This document shows, piece after piece, positions 17,598 through 26,191 of a DNA stretch of 64,000 nt. Each line of letters starts with the position of its first letter. The stretch's first letter is position 1. This DNA comes from CAYLMG01 sp964464635 (GTDB lineage Bacteria; Planctomycetota; Phycisphaerae; Sedimentisphaerales; Anaerobacaceae). The DNA is taken from contig CAYXGT010000002.1 in assembly GCA_964464635.1 (NCBI GenBank), forward strand, positions 16,881 to 80,880. The letters are read 5' to 3'. The notes under the pieces are model-generated. The model was not told the origin of the DNA. It did not search any database and saw only the letters and a list, made by a program, of their open reading frames with translations. Both the position numbers and the translations under genes were made by a program.

Positions 17598-17922
17598 CGC
17601 TTACCTCCCCAAGGTCAACCTCTATCGGTAAAGCCGAATACTTATCCTCGACTCTCGCTCTTTGCGTGCAGAGCTCTTCGGCAATCTCGTTTGAAAGCAC
17701 TTTGAATTTGCCGAAAAACTTCTGCCAGTCGTCTTTGCTTAGTTTTTCCGCGTATGGATATGCCTCTTTTATTTTAGATGGAATCTTCTCGTACTTGGAC
17801 TGTGTAATACCGACATCCGCCCACGTTGAAAACTGGTTATAGAGCAATCTCGCTTTTTCTTTCGCCCTGCAGATGAACTGATATTTTTCCTCGCTCGTTG
17901 TATAGTCTGCTGGAAATTTCAT
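17587..17922 (-). CDS. Small helical phage protein
   Basis: A 111-residue, Lys/Glu-rich, helical protein starting after GGGAAG. Residues 8-60 (E-E-K-Y-Q-F-I-C-R-A-K-E-K-A and a Y-x-K-I-P-S-K-I-K-E-A segment) give no known motif. Size and place among fibre genes suggest a chaperone or connector, which is only inference. Confidence 0.5.
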   Translation of the reverse strand: MKFPADYTTSEEKYQFICRAKEKARLLYNQFSTWADVGITQSKYEKIPSKIKEAYPYAEKLSKDDWQKFFGKFKVLSNEIAEELCTQRARVEDKYSALPIEVDLGEVSDAF

Positions 17923-17948
17923 TTATCTTCCCTTCAATAATCCAATCG

Positions 17949-18737
17949 CTATGCCTGTTCCGTCCAGTCGCCGTTTTTGGCGATTGTCACCCAGTCGCCG
18001 TTCACATCAGCGGTAAGCGTCATACTCTCGCCGATTGCATCCGCCGACTTGTATTTGCCCGCTGCCTGTCCGCTCGTGTCCCTGATAGCTGCACTGCCCG
18101 GCTCAATCCGCAACTCATTCGCCGACTGCACCGCGAAGCAAAACACCGTCCCGGCAGCCGCAGATTCCGGCAGCGTAAGAGTTACCACACCACTCGCACC
18201 GAGATTGGTGTGTACACTGCCCGACTCCGCCTGCGAGAAACTATCATCGCTTGTGTGCGCTTCGATATCTTTTTTTATCCCGCCAGCTGAAAAGGGAAGA
18301 TAAAGATTGTGCTCCTCTCTGGCGTCAGCTATCGATTGTATCGCACCAGAAGACGTCGCAACCACAGCCAGGCGTATATGCGGAACCGTCTTCATATCAG
18401 GAAAACTTTCGTACTCGTCCGTTACCAGCTCACCGTCCCCATCCAGATAAACATATATCGCATCTTTGTCGTCCGCTAAGGTATTGCCGCTCGAACCCCC
18501 GTAGCTTACCAGCTCAGTCCCAAGCCAGAACGCCCCGCTCTTTACGCCTATGTCCAGCCCGCCCTCGTCAAAGACCCGCAAATCGTTCGCCCTTCTTGTC
18601 GCAAGTAGCAGCCGGTACAATAATTTCCTGAACTGCAGATAATAAGGCGATGTCCCTGTTGGTATATATTCAACACCTGTTTCTGTGTCACTTTCAATAT
18701 TCAGCAGCTCATTGTCACTCGGATATACCTCTGCCAT
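17949..18737 (-). CDS. Phage tail-fibre-like protein
   Basis: A 262-residue protein with AAGGAGA before its ATG. The N-terminal 130 residues carry an alpha/beta part (Y-Y-L-Q-F-R-K-L-L-Y-R-L) and a domain with L-D-I-G-V-K-S-G-A-F-W-L-G that is common at fibre bases. The C-terminus is a beta domain with V-T-L-T-L-P-E-S-A-A-A-G-T, V-Q-S-A-N-E-L-R-I-E-P-G and D-V-N-G-D-W-V-T-I-A-K-N-G-D-W, a pattern known from phage fibre tips and DUF-type capping domains. Adsorption is the likely role. Confidence 0.65.
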   Translation of the reverse strand: MAEVYPSDNELLNIESDTETGVEYIPTGTSPYYLQFRKLLYRLLLATRRANDLRVFDEGGLDIGVKSGAFWLGTELVSYGGSSGNTLADDKDAIYVYLDGDGELVTDEYESFPDMKTVPHIRLAVVATSSGAIQSIADAREEHNLYLPFSAGGIKKDIEAHTSDDSFSQAESGSVHTNLGASGVVTLTLPESAAAGTVFCFAVQSANELRIEPGSAAIRDTSGQAAGKYKSADAIGESMTLTADVNGDWVTIAKNGDWTEQA

Positions 18738-18752
18738 AACTTTCTCCTTGCC

Positions 18753-19529
18753 TTAATTTATCCCCAAAACCATTTTTTTCTCAGACTCATCGAATGAAAT
18801 AACACACAAATCCTCTACACCTTTTGCCGCAGGCTCAACGAATATTTCTCCGCTCTCAATGGGCTCGCTTTCATCACCTTCTGCGTCGATAATCTTCACA
18901 GCGAACTTATATACGCCCGCTCCCAGCTCGCCGCTTACCCACTCAATCATGTCTGCATCAACGCCGAATCCTCCCCATCCGTAACAACCCGCGCCGAATC
19001 CGACACCCGCAGACCAGTCCCTGCCGAAATCACTTCTGCCGAATCGGCTCATCCCGAATCCGCCTTTGTCCTGCCAGTCCGCCCAGACCTCTATCGGCTC
19101 GCTGTTAACAGGATTTTCATAATCAATCTCGCCCGTACCGCTATCGAAATAAATATTAACCATAGCACCGGCAGACAGGTTCTGCTCCCGCAATACACTT
19201 ATTTTCACCCTGCCGCTTTTACCCTTACTGTAGGCAGGCTCGCTGCCAAAATCTACATCAGCCTCACACGCATCCACCGCAAAAACTTCTATACGAACAG
19301 ACGACGAAAATGAGCTCGGTATCTGAACAAGCATCTGCCTTTGCTCCGTCCCATCGCTCGTTGCGTAGTATCTGCAGTTGACATAAACCTGGTAGAATTT
19401 ATCCTGCCACGATGACCGCCACCTCAGCAGAACCGTCCTCGGCACAGCCGCACTGTCACCGTCTCCCCAGACGCCCGCCGGAAGTTCAAACGCCCTGACT
19501 CCGCTTATGCCTTCGCTGATAAGTCCCAT
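18753..19529 (-). CDS. Phage structural protein with Fn3/Ig-like repeats
   Basis: A 258-residue beta-rich protein. Residues about 120-235 contain the G-T-G-E-I-D-Y-E-N repeat domain shared with the 15801-16487 protein, interrupted by a Gly/Phe/Arg-rich stretch (G-G-F-G-M-S-R-F-G-R and G-C-Y-G-W-G-G-F-G). The N-terminus reads as another beta domain (Y-Q-V-Y-V-N-C-R-Y-Y). No strong ribosome binding site is visible. A virion decoration or fibre role is inferred. Confidence 0.55.
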   Translation of the reverse strand: MGLISEGISGVRAFELPAGVWGDGDSAAVPRTVLLRWRSSWQDKFYQVYVNCRYYATSDGTEQRQMLVQIPSSFSSSVRIEVFAVDACEADVDFGSEPAYSKGKSGRVKISVLREQNLSAGAMVNIYFDSGTGEIDYENPVNSEPIEVWADWQDKGGFGMSRFGRSDFGRDWSAGVGFGAGCYGWGGFGVDADMIEWVSGELGAGVYKFAVKIIDAEGDESEPIESGEIFVEPAAKGVEDLCVISFDESEKKMVLGIN

Positions 19530-19633
19530 TTTATACTCATACCAATTGAAATTTCCCGTTAGTCCGCGGATAACTAACTTCAGAACAATGAGTTATAATC
19601 TTACCCGCGGGAATTTTTACCCTTAAGGTATAA

Positions 19634-20005
19634 CTATACCTTCAACTGCATGTACTCGATTTCATAGCCGGCAACGACTCCACCGCCGCTTTCGTTTTTT
19701 TCCGTCACCCTGAATTTGTCCATTCGCACATTCTCGAACACTCGTCCTTCATTCGTCACAAGAGTATGAGCCTTGCCGTCCATCAACGACGATATCTGCT
19801 CTGTCCGCTGCTGCATTTGTTGCGAGCTCACAGCACGCATCCGGCCTTTCTGTTTTATCTTTCTGCCGCGACCGCCCAAATCTATACTCACAACTCCGTC
19901 AAGTCCCGCCACGGCTCGCCCTTTAGCCTCTCGCTGCGCACTGCCAGCTTCAATCTCTAAAAGCTGTTCATCGAACAAAACCTGTCCATCCAGCGTCGTT
20001 CTCAT
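19634..20005 (-). CDS. Phage tail-like hypothetical protein
   Basis: The start is set at 20005, where AGGGGA precedes ATG. A longer frame from 20080 would add 25 residues that are only the translation of a palindromic repeat. The 123-residue product has an A-G-L-D-G-V-V-S-I-D-L-G-G-R-G-R-K-I segment and a G-K-A-H-T-L-V-T-N-E-G-R-V-F-E-N-V strand pair, reminiscent of small tail or baseplate proteins (gpU/LysM-associated type). The assignment is tentative. Confidence 0.55.
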   Translation of the reverse strand: MRTTLDGQVLFDEQLLEIEAGSAQREAKGRAVAGLDGVVSIDLGGRGRKIKQKGRMRAVSSQQMQQRTEQISSLMDGKAHTLVTNEGRVFENVRMDKFRVTEKNESGGGVVAGYEIEYMQLKV

Positions 20006-20020
20006 TTGAAATCCCCTTAA

Positions 20021-20095
20021 GTACCACGGGCCCGCCTCGCGGCGAGGCCGCGGGCTTCCAGCCCGTGGTAACACGGACATCTTGTCCGTGTTATT
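20021..20095. repeat. Expanded palindrome B plus A inside the phage module
   Basis: CCACGGGC ... GCCCGTGG with an inner GCCTCGCGGCGAGGC hairpin is followed by AACACGGACATCTTGTCCGTGTT. This version of family B carries an extra nested palindrome. It sits between two phage structural genes. Confidence 0.85.
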
Positions 20096-20096
20096 G

Positions 20097-20753
20097 TTAG
20101 TCCCGTGACAATCTTATAGAGCTTCCGTCTAAGGTCAAATCCGCAACGCCGTCGCCATCGGTATCAATACAGACCTGGCATCGCTCTCTCGCCTTTTCGA
20201 AAAGCTTTTTATAATGCAGACTCTTGGCCCAGAAGTTTTCATCAGTTGCACCGCTCGCCAGCATCGCGTAAACGCTCGACAAAACCAAAAACACAGCCGC
20301 CGGCTTTAATACCTCCGCGTCGATGATATCCTCCGCCTCTATTTCAGAGTTGGCCTTGCCGGGCCCGATTCCAAAATATTCTGTCAAACGCAAACCAGAC
20401 TCGACTATCTGAGGCTCAAACGTGCTCACCCGGTAATAAATCCCCGTCCCCGCAGGCGGCGCTACCGCCTCCGCCTCACTCTCAGAACGTATCACCGAAA
20501 CCGTAAGCTCCGTCGCTGAATCAACCGAAACAATCTCATACACCCCCTCAATCGAACCATCCGGGCTGCGAAGATAAATCACGTCACCTGCCCCAACATC
20601 AGCCGCTACAAAGTTCCCTCCGCTCGCACTGAAGCTCGTCCCGTTTGTTTGACCGTCATCACCGCACACCTGCACCTGCCATGGAAGATGAAGCTCGCCG
20701 AACAGTACCGGCTCATACTTCGCTATATCGATATCATTACAAAATTTAATCAT
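20097..20753 (-). CDS. Phage head-tail connector candidate
   Basis: A 218-residue protein coded directly downstream of the major capsid gene, the usual place of head-completion or adaptor proteins. The N-terminal half is beta-rich (G-D-V-I-Y-L-R-S-P-D-G-S, Y-E-I-V-S-V-D). The C-terminal half is helical (A-A-V-F-L-V-L-S-S-V-Y-A-M-L and A-K-S-L-H-Y-K-K-L-F-E-K-A-R), similar to the helical bundle of connector subunits. Function is assigned by position plus fold impression. Confidence 0.55.
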   Translation of the reverse strand: MIKFCNDIDIAKYEPVLFGELHLPWQVQVCGDDGQTNGTSFSASGGNFVAADVGAGDVIYLRSPDGSIEGVYEIVSVDSATELTVSVIRSESEAEAVAPPAGTGIYYRVSTFEPQIVESGLRLTEYFGIGPGKANSEIEAEDIIDAEVLKPAAVFLVLSSVYAMLASGATDENFWAKSLHYKKLFEKARERCQVCIDTDGDGVADLTLDGSSIRLSRD

Positions 20754-20849
20754 TCCAGTCCGCCCCTTCTCAAATTTTCAAGCCGTTCGCCTGATTATTC
20801 CGTATGGCGGACGACACCAAGCCGCCCGCCATACGCACCGACCCGAACC

Positions 20850-22004
20850 TTAACTTGTTGACAGGCCCCGGATAAGACCATGGGCCGCCTCGTTCTTCAG
20901 CTCCAGCGTGTACTCGCCGATAAGCTGACCGCTCTCATAGTCACCGCCGCTCGCCAGGGGCTTAAAGTGAAAGCTTCTGCCCGCAAGCGGAAGAACACTC
21001 GATCGAGATGAATCCACAAAAAGTACTGCATCCTGCGGCAGCCATCGTGTCGTCACCACCCTGCAGACCCCGAAGTCACTCTCATAGATGCTTATCATAT
21101 CCTTGTAGGTGACATCACCAGCCGAAAAGCTTCGTGAACCGTCGGCAAAACCGTTCACCTTCCGCTTTTGGAATCCGCCCACAATAATCAAATCCACGTT
21201 GCCGCTGCTGCTCTCCCAAATCCTGCGAAGAACATAATTGACCTTCGCCTCATCAAGGTCGCTGCCCGAAGGAAAACCGCTGTCGCCCGTATGGAAAATG
21301 TTAGTCGCCAGATGCTGAATTATCCCGTTTATTGTTCGACGAACCGTCCCGCTGCCCTGCGGCTCGCTCGAAGGCTCTCCGCCGTTAATCACCGTGTTCT
21401 CAAGGTCGCGCAGCAGCTCGCGAAGCCGTTCCTGCTTCTGATAATCCATCTCATCTGCCAGACCCAGCTGACTCGCTGCCATATCCGAACCCGATACGTC
21501 AACTGCAGCCGTGAATATCTGCGTATAGTTGCCGCACCTGTTACGATTCGTAAACCTCACACCGGGCTTGTCTGCTCCCTCGAGCGCAGCATTACCCAGA
21601 ATATTGATTACCTTCTCGTCCGCCAAATCCTCAGCCGTCGTACCTGCATAACCTCGAACCACTGTCAGCGTGTCACCATCAATCGCCGCCACCAACATCA
21701 GCTCTTCCGAGCCTTCAATCTGAATCTGGTCGCCCGCACGGAACCTGCTGCCGTTATCAACGTCAAACTCCGTATCGACATCAGGGTCCGTGAACGTATT
21801 ATCATTCACAGCGTCCTTGTTCGGCAAAAGCTCATCCTCAAGCCACTCGTGATGTGTGCTCACAGCCTCTCTTAACGGGTCACCAAGCGCATCTAAGAGC
21901 GGTGTCTCGTACGGTGATATTATCCCGATTAAATCGGATACGTCCTCTGCCAGTTCCGGCAAGGTAGTACCCGCCGAATATGTCGCTTTTCCTGTAAATG
22001 CCAT
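20850..22004 (-). CDS. Major capsid protein, SU10/DUF5309-like
   Basis: A 384-residue protein with AAGGAG before its ATG. The N-terminus shows the family start S-x-G-x-x-L-P-E-L-A-E-D-V-S-D-L-I-x-x-I-S-P-Y-E-T-P-L-L, followed by T-H-H-E-W-L-E-D-E-L-L-P and a domain with D-T-L-T-V-V-R-G-Y-A-G-T-T. The C-terminus has the H-F-K-P-L-A-S-G-G-D-Y-E-S-G-Q-L-I-G-E-Y-T-L-E segment typical of SU10-type HK97-fold capsids. A scaffold gene lies just upstream and a connector-like gene downstream, so this should be the shell protein of a tailed-phage-type particle. Confidence 0.85.
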   Translation of the reverse strand: MAFTGKATYSAGTTLPELAEDVSDLIGIISPYETPLLDALGDPLREAVSTHHEWLEDELLPNKDAVNDNTFTDPDVDTEFDVDNGSRFRAGDQIQIEGSEELMLVAAIDGDTLTVVRGYAGTTAEDLADEKVINILGNAALEGADKPGVRFTNRNRCGNYTQIFTAAVDVSGSDMAASQLGLADEMDYQKQERLRELLRDLENTVINGGEPSSEPQGSGTVRRTINGIIQHLATNIFHTGDSGFPSGSDLDEAKVNYVLRRIWESSSGNVDLIIVGGFQKRKVNGFADGSRSFSAGDVTYKDMISIYESDFGVCRVVTTRWLPQDAVLFVDSSRSSVLPLAGRSFHFKPLASGGDYESGQLIGEYTLELKNEAAHGLIRGLSTS

Positions 22005-22059
22005 AACAAACTCCTTAACTTTAACTCAACACTCAACACTAAACACTTAAAACTCAAAA

Positions 22060-22584
22060 CTACAAAACGCTTCTTCTCAGCTTCAAATACTCCTGCAAAT
22101 CGCCTCTGTCCCCTGAACCAGCCGCCCTTTTCGCAGCCTGCTCGAGTATATTCTGACCGGCCGACCTGCTCTTTACTCCCGATGTTTTTTTGACCATCAA
22201 ATTTGCAGTGCCGGTTTTGCCGAATAGGTATTGCTTTTCCTTTTTCAATTGCTCGACACAGCCGTCCACGTCTTTGCTGTCACTGCCTTTGAGCCTGCTC
22301 TTTGCAAGCAGAACCGCTGCCTCCAAATCACCCGCTCCCTCCGCAGATAACTTGCGTACCAATTCCTGCTCAGTCTTTATACTCTCCAGCTCTCCTGCTG
22401 CCTCCGAAAGCTCTGCCTTCGTCTGCTCTAATTCAGCCGACAATTCCTCGTTTTTCTTCTCGGCACTCTGTGCCCTCCGCCGATATCGTATCGACTCCGT
22501 CAACGGAACAAGCTTGCTCCCGCCATCGAGTACCTGCTGTTCCACTTCTGTCTCTGACAGCCTCTCTTCGTCAACCTGACTCAT
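22060..22584 (-). CDS. Phage scaffolding protein candidate
   Basis: A 174-residue, highly charged protein with a long coiled coil (about residues 30-80: K-K-N-E-E-L-S-A-E-L-E-Q-T-K-A-E-L-S). GGAGG precedes ATG. Gene order portal, this gene, capsid is the classic place of a scaffold. The C-terminal part is basic (K-K-T-S-G-V-K-S-R-S), which fits a capsid-binding tail. Function comes from order and coiled coil, not a family match. Confidence 0.7.
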   Translation of the reverse strand: MSQVDEERLSETEVEQQVLDGGSKLVPLTESIRYRRRAQSAEKKNEELSAELEQTKAELSEAAGELESIKTEQELVRKLSAEGAGDLEAAVLLAKSRLKGSDSKDVDGCVEQLKKEKQYLFGKTGTANLMVKKTSGVKSRSAGQNILEQAAKRAAGSGDRGDLQEYLKLRRSVL

Positions 22585-22601
22585 ATAACCTCCAAAAATA
22601 A

Positions 22602-24131
22602 CTAATCGCTAACATCGTAGCCTAACTCTTTGAGTATCTGCTCACTCGATACACCGAGCTCCTTTTTCATCTGTGCCTCCTGAAGCTTCTCAGTCATATT
22701 TTCAGGCAGCGGGCTCGGAAAAATAACATCTACCGTCCTGTCACTCGCCGCCGTCTTATAAACGCCCGCCTTGTCGAGTATCTCCAAAACCATTCTGCAT
22801 ATATTCTTTATCCCTTCGCCATAGGTAAATCTCTTTCGTTCAGTCTTACTGAGCATACCCATCAGGGTCAGCCGAAGCGCAACCGCGCTCGTAAGATTGC
22901 CCACCTTGCCCCTGATTACGCCCGCTACTATCGGCGTCACCGAGCTCGTCTTGTCCATCGCTTCACGAATCTCGTTGATGTGATTGTCCTCGCTCGGCGT
23001 ATGGTTGTCACCGCCGAACTCCTCAATCGTAGCTTCCATATTATCCGTGCACCACATCCTGCCGGGCGACACCGGCTTGTCCTCGAAGCCCTCGATACCC
23101 TTACCCAGATACATCTTGAAAGATTGAAATGTTATCCGGTTCGACCTGTCACTCAGCCTCGTATTAAGCTCGTCCTGCAGCGGTATCAAAGGCTCGACGT
23201 CGCTTATCCCCTCGTAGTAAAAAGGCTGCGCCAGATTCTGAATGTGAACCACCGGCAGAAATCCCCACGGCAAATCCCCCTCAGAAATAAGTTTGCGATT
23301 CTCATACCGCTGCCACGCATCCGAAGTGATAATCTCCGTCACCGCAATCGTCTCTCTGCTGTCCGTCACAGAACCTCCGCCCGATAAAAGACGCGACAGA
23401 AAAGTGCTCTTTCTGCTCACGGCATTTCTCTTCTGATAAAAATGCTGAACGTAATACCTGATTTTCCTGTAATCGGTCTCATCCAGAACCGGCAGTGCTC
23501 TCGGTGCTTCAATCAGTTCCAGCCCGATTTTCTGTGCCAACTGCAGCACATCTTCCAAACTTGTGTTTTGAAGTGAAGGAGAAGTGAATTTCTCGAAGAT
23601 TTCTTCGCCAGGCCTGACGAAACAATCGACGAAACCGTAAACACCTCCGAGCACCGCCATATCCTGGAAAAACCCTATACCGCCGTTAGCCGAAAATACG
23701 GCCTTTAATATCGCCTCTATTTGCACCTTCTTTTGGCTGTCAGGCGATTTGGATATCAGACTCAGCGGCTTGCCGAACAAAAAGTCAACCGCTGCGTTTA
23801 TTCGCCACGATATATCATTTTCTATTACAACCTCTTTTCGCTGTATGTCACCCACCGTTCTGCCGCCGAACACGCCCGTATTAGCCGAATGTACCAATCC
23901 TGTTATTCGTGCCGGCAGCCCGTACTCCTGGGCCTGTACATAGCATCTGCCGCTCTCGCTGACCTTTCTGCTGTACGTCCCGTTGCCGAAACTATCTACT
24001 ATCGGATTCGCATAATATTCCCACAGCTTACCGAAATGTCTTTGAACCTCGGCCGAGCGTTCTTCGATAAGCCACTCGAGGAATTCCGCCTGAAGACCTT
24101 CGTCTCTAAATATCCCCGGCTCAAATCCCAT
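22602..24131 (-). CDS. Phage portal protein, SPP1 gp6/DUF1073-like
   Basis: A 509-residue protein. The start is set at 24131 (AAAGGAG at 5 nt); the frame extends 10 codons upstream without support. Hallmarks are an I-N-A-A-V-D-F-L-F-G-K-P-L segment, a long helical region, the G-F-L-P-V-V-H-I-Q-N loop, the I-P-L-Q-D-E-L-N-T-R-L-S-D-R-S-N-R helix and the S-A-V-A-L-R-L-T-L-M-G-M-L stem helix. In a virion it forms the dodecameric vertex through which DNA is packed and binds the terminase. No terminase gene is present directly upstream, where it would be expected. Confidence 0.85.
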   Translation of the reverse strand: MGFEPGIFRDEGLQAEFLEWLIEERSAEVQRHFGKLWEYYANPIVDSFGNGTYSRKVSESGRCYVQAQEYGLPARITGLVHSANTGVFGGRTVGDIQRKEVVIENDISWRINAAVDFLFGKPLSLISKSPDSQKKVQIEAILKAVFSANGGIGFFQDMAVLGGVYGFVDCFVRPGEEIFEKFTSPSLQNTSLEDVLQLAQKIGLELIEAPRALPVLDETDYRKIRYYVQHFYQKRNAVSRKSTFLSRLLSGGGSVTDSRETIAVTEIITSDAWQRYENRKLISEGDLPWGFLPVVHIQNLAQPFYYEGISDVEPLIPLQDELNTRLSDRSNRITFQSFKMYLGKGIEGFEDKPVSPGRMWCTDNMEATIEEFGGDNHTPSEDNHINEIREAMDKTSSVTPIVAGVIRGKVGNLTSAVALRLTLMGMLSKTERKRFTYGEGIKNICRMVLEILDKAGVYKTAASDRTVDVIFPSPLPENMTEKLQEAQMKKELGVSSEQILKELGYDVSD

Positions 24132-24475
24132 ATCAGCTCCTTTCATTCTGTCCTCTGCCATCCGTCATCTGTCATCCGTCCTCCGCTTTACGTCCTCTGC
24201 CCTCCGCTTGCCCTGAGCGAAGTCGAAGGGTCATACGCCCTCCGTCCTCCATAATTGGACCCCCTTGCACGATCTTGCGCGCTTTCGCGTTTTTTTAAAG
24301 GCGTGAGTTTTCGTAAGTGCTTATGTGGAAAGGATTAAAAAAAATTTCAAAAAAATCGATTTTTCTATTTACCCCCTTGCACGATCTTGCGCGCCGCCCC
24401 CGTTTTTAAGCTAAAAATGAACCCCGCTCTTACTACCCCCACCTCCATTTTTAAGCTAAAAACAACCCTTCGTGT
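24132..24475. repeat. Intergenic gap with two kinds of direct repeats where the terminase should be
   Basis: After a CCGTCCTCC/CATCCGTCAT word tract that ends in a CTGAGCGAAGTCGAAGGGT motif, a 24-bp sequence beginning ACCCCCTTGCACGATC occurs twice (24259-24282 and 24371-24394, 112 bp apart). The motif TTTTTAAGCTAAAAA also occurs twice (24403-24417 and 24448-24462). No credible gene is seen. The repeats could be packaging-site elements, binding sites, or the ends of a lost gene. Confidence 0.6.
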
Positions 24476-25252
24476 TTAGTGATTTGACTGCTGAAAATCC
24501 CTTCGCCTCTTACTTCTGATGAAAAAAGCCCCCAATCCAAGAAGCAAAACCGTCACCGGCTCAGGGATAAGATACTCAAATGTATTAACAGAAAATTGAC
24601 GATTATCCGCTCGATCATAATACCGACCACTTTGAAAAGAACTGAAAATATTAATGTCACCTAAGACAACAACTCTACCGGGACCGTACTCTCCGGCGAT
24701 TACCAAAGCTTTATCTGTGCCTTCATACCACGCAACCTCTATTAGGTCACCGCTTGTTGACACTTCACCGACACTCTGAAAACCAATTTCACTAATTCCG
24801 TTAAATAATGGATGAGGGGCAAAATCCGATGTATAAACAGCATATGGATAACTCCCTATCTCCGAAACTCCAAGTGTAACGCCAAAAGCAGAAGCCACTG
24901 GCTGAAGCCTTTCATTAGAAGCAAGATTCATCTCCCCCATAATTAATAAGCCGCCACCATTAACCACGAAATCCTTGATTTTTTCGGCTTCTTCTGTTGT
25001 ATAAGAAGTGAATTTTGAAGAACCAGCACAAACTACAGCTATATCATAAGATTCCGGATCATCTACTAAAAATCCATTATATGTGGTATCTATCTCAAAT
25101 CCATATCCGGCAATATGATCGGAAAGCTCACTGAACCAAGCACTTGGAACATATCCGTATTCTCCATGACTCGCATCCCATAATACTGTTGCACCGGAAG
25201 CCTGAGCAGTCAATGCAAATAGAAAAATGATTATCCCAGTTCTTTTTTCCAT
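24476..25252 (-). CDS. PEP-CTERM surface protein with a glutaminase-like (DUF4350/ThuA-type) domain
   Basis: ATG 25252 with AAGGAGA upstream gives a 258-residue protein; an upstream frame to 25288 adds only an Arg-rich run. A signal peptide is followed by an alpha/beta domain with Y-D-I-A-V-V-C-A-G-S-S and G-G-G-L-L-I-M-G-E, which resembles the class I amidotransferase-like fold in DUF4350/ThuA proteins. The C-terminus is a sorting signal: P-E-P, a hydrophobic span and a basic R-S-K-R-R-R end. It is a paralogue of the next gene. The active-site cysteine of true amidotransferases is not evident. Confidence 0.75.
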   Translation of the reverse strand: MEKRTGIIIFLFALTAQASGATVLWDASHGEYGYVPSAWFSELSDHIAGYGFEIDTTYNGFLVDDPESYDIAVVCAGSSKFTSYTTEEAEKIKDFVVNGGGLLIMGEMNLASNERLQPVASAFGVTLGVSEIGSYPYAVYTSDFAPHPLFNGISEIGFQSVGEVSTSGDLIEVAWYEGTDKALVIAGEYGPGRVVVLGDINIFSSFQSGRYYDRADNRQFSVNTFEYLIPEPVTVLLLGLGAFFIRSKRRRDFQQSNH

Positions 25253-25318
25253 CTCCCGTCTCCTTCTCCAAAAACCCCCCCCCGCCAACTAATAATCATT
25301 ATAAATAAGATGTATCAA

Positions 25319-25426
25319 CTATGTCAAGCAAAAAATGTGTTTTTATCGGACAATATGCAAAGATACATCACGCATTTAATCCATTGTAAGATTCGCCGAT
25401 TAAGTCTTATGATATATTCGCCGCTG
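25319..25426. repeat. Upstream repeat of the PEP-CTERM pair, copy 1
   Basis: A stretch beginning CTATGTCAAGCAAAAAA, with TTTTTATCGGACAAT and ATTCGCCGATTAA further on, recurs with small changes at 26330-26450. Each copy lies upstream of one PEP-CTERM gene, so the pair arose by tandem duplication of gene plus upstream DNA. Confidence 0.8.
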
Positions 25427-26191
25427 AAAACCTCTTCGCCTCTTACTTCTGATGAATAAAGCCCCCAATCCAAAAAGCAAAACCGTCCCCGGCTCAGGAA
25501 CAAGATATTCGATGGTGTTCAGAGCAAGGCTCAAGTTATCGTATTCATACAAATATGTGTTGTCAAAGGGTCCTTTACTGATGGAATCACCAATTAAAAT
25601 TGCTCTTCCATTACCAGGTTCTACTACTGCCATGATTGTATTTCCCTCGTATCGGGCTAATGAAATTCCATCTGTTAGGGATAATGTGCAGGCCAAATAA
25701 ATTCCGAATTCATTAACTTGTGTATCTGGTAGATTTATACCATCCGTAACAAAGTGACCATAAGTTATATCAGTAATCACTCCTGAGCAGTCATTTTTGT
25801 TATACGTCACACCCCAACGAGATGAAATGGTATTACAGTTATCGGGTATGTTATCAATGGTTTGTCTACCTCCTCCTAACCATAGTCCGTGACCAGCCTC
25901 GACCCAATTAGAAATGATATTAGCTTCGCTCAAAGTGAGATCGTTTATTTGTCCAGGTAAAAATAGAACGTACGTGTCGAAACTGGCAAGAGCGTCTTCT
26001 GTAATTGGTGATGTGTTGTGATATATTGTATGTCCATTTGTCTCAAGCTCAAGTTCCATTTTATCTGTGAATCGTTTAGCATCCGAACTGTAGTAGTGGT
26101 CTATAAGTATTGTACCTGCAACTAGATTTGTAGTTGCCCTCAAAACAAGAGACGTTGTCAATATAGACAAAAATATGTATTTCATTTTCAT
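25400..26191 (-). CDS. PEP-CTERM surface protein, paralogue of the preceding gene
   Basis: A 263-residue protein with a signal peptide, an alpha/beta domain (Y-V-L-F-L-P-G-Q-I, G-L-W-L-G-G-G) and a PEP-CTERM end (V-P-E-P-G, hydrophobic span, R-S-K-R-R-R). The C-terminal 35 residues are nearly the same as in the 24.5-kb protein, while the middle has diverged. PEP-CTERM proteins are processed by exosortase and placed in the outer envelope or extracellular matrix. No exosortase gene is in the window. Confidence 0.75.
   Translation of the reverse strand: MKMKYIFLSILTTSLVLRATTNLVAGTILIDHYYSSDAKRFTDKMELELETNGHTIYHNTSPITEDALASFDTYVLFLPGQINDLTLSEANIISNWVEAGHGLWLGGGRQTIDNIPDNCNTISSRWGVTYNKNDCSGVITDITYGHFVTDGINLPDTQVNEFGIYLACTLSLTDGISLARYEGNTIMAVVEPGNGRAILIGDSISKGPFDNTYLYEYDNLSLALNTIEYLVPEPGTVLLFGLGALFIRSKRRRGFQRRIYHKT

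Larger units (their letters stand above)
10568..24131 (-). mobile_element. Incomplete prophage or phage-derived structural module
   Basis: Nearly all genes read leftward with phage order: portal, scaffold, major capsid, connector, tail/fibre-like genes, small membrane genes, then a D5-type helicase and a small gene at the left. Many neighbours overlap by ATGA or abut, as in phage late operons. I find no terminase, tape-measure, integrase, repressor or endolysin gene. Two chromosomal-type palindromic repeats (13620-13669 and 20021-20095) sit inside it, so it has probably been resident for long. It could be a decayed prophage, a satellite, or a gene-transfer-agent-like remnant. Confidence 0.75.

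Noticed and set aside
19634..20080. A longer start for the 19.6-kb phage gene at 20080
   Set aside because: The extra 25 residues are only the translation of a palindromic repeat; AGGGGA before ATG 20005 marks the real start.
21168..21875. 235-codon plus-strand frame opposite the capsid gene
   Set aside because: Antisense to a well-supported capsid gene; composition is rich in Arg/His as expected for a mirror frame.
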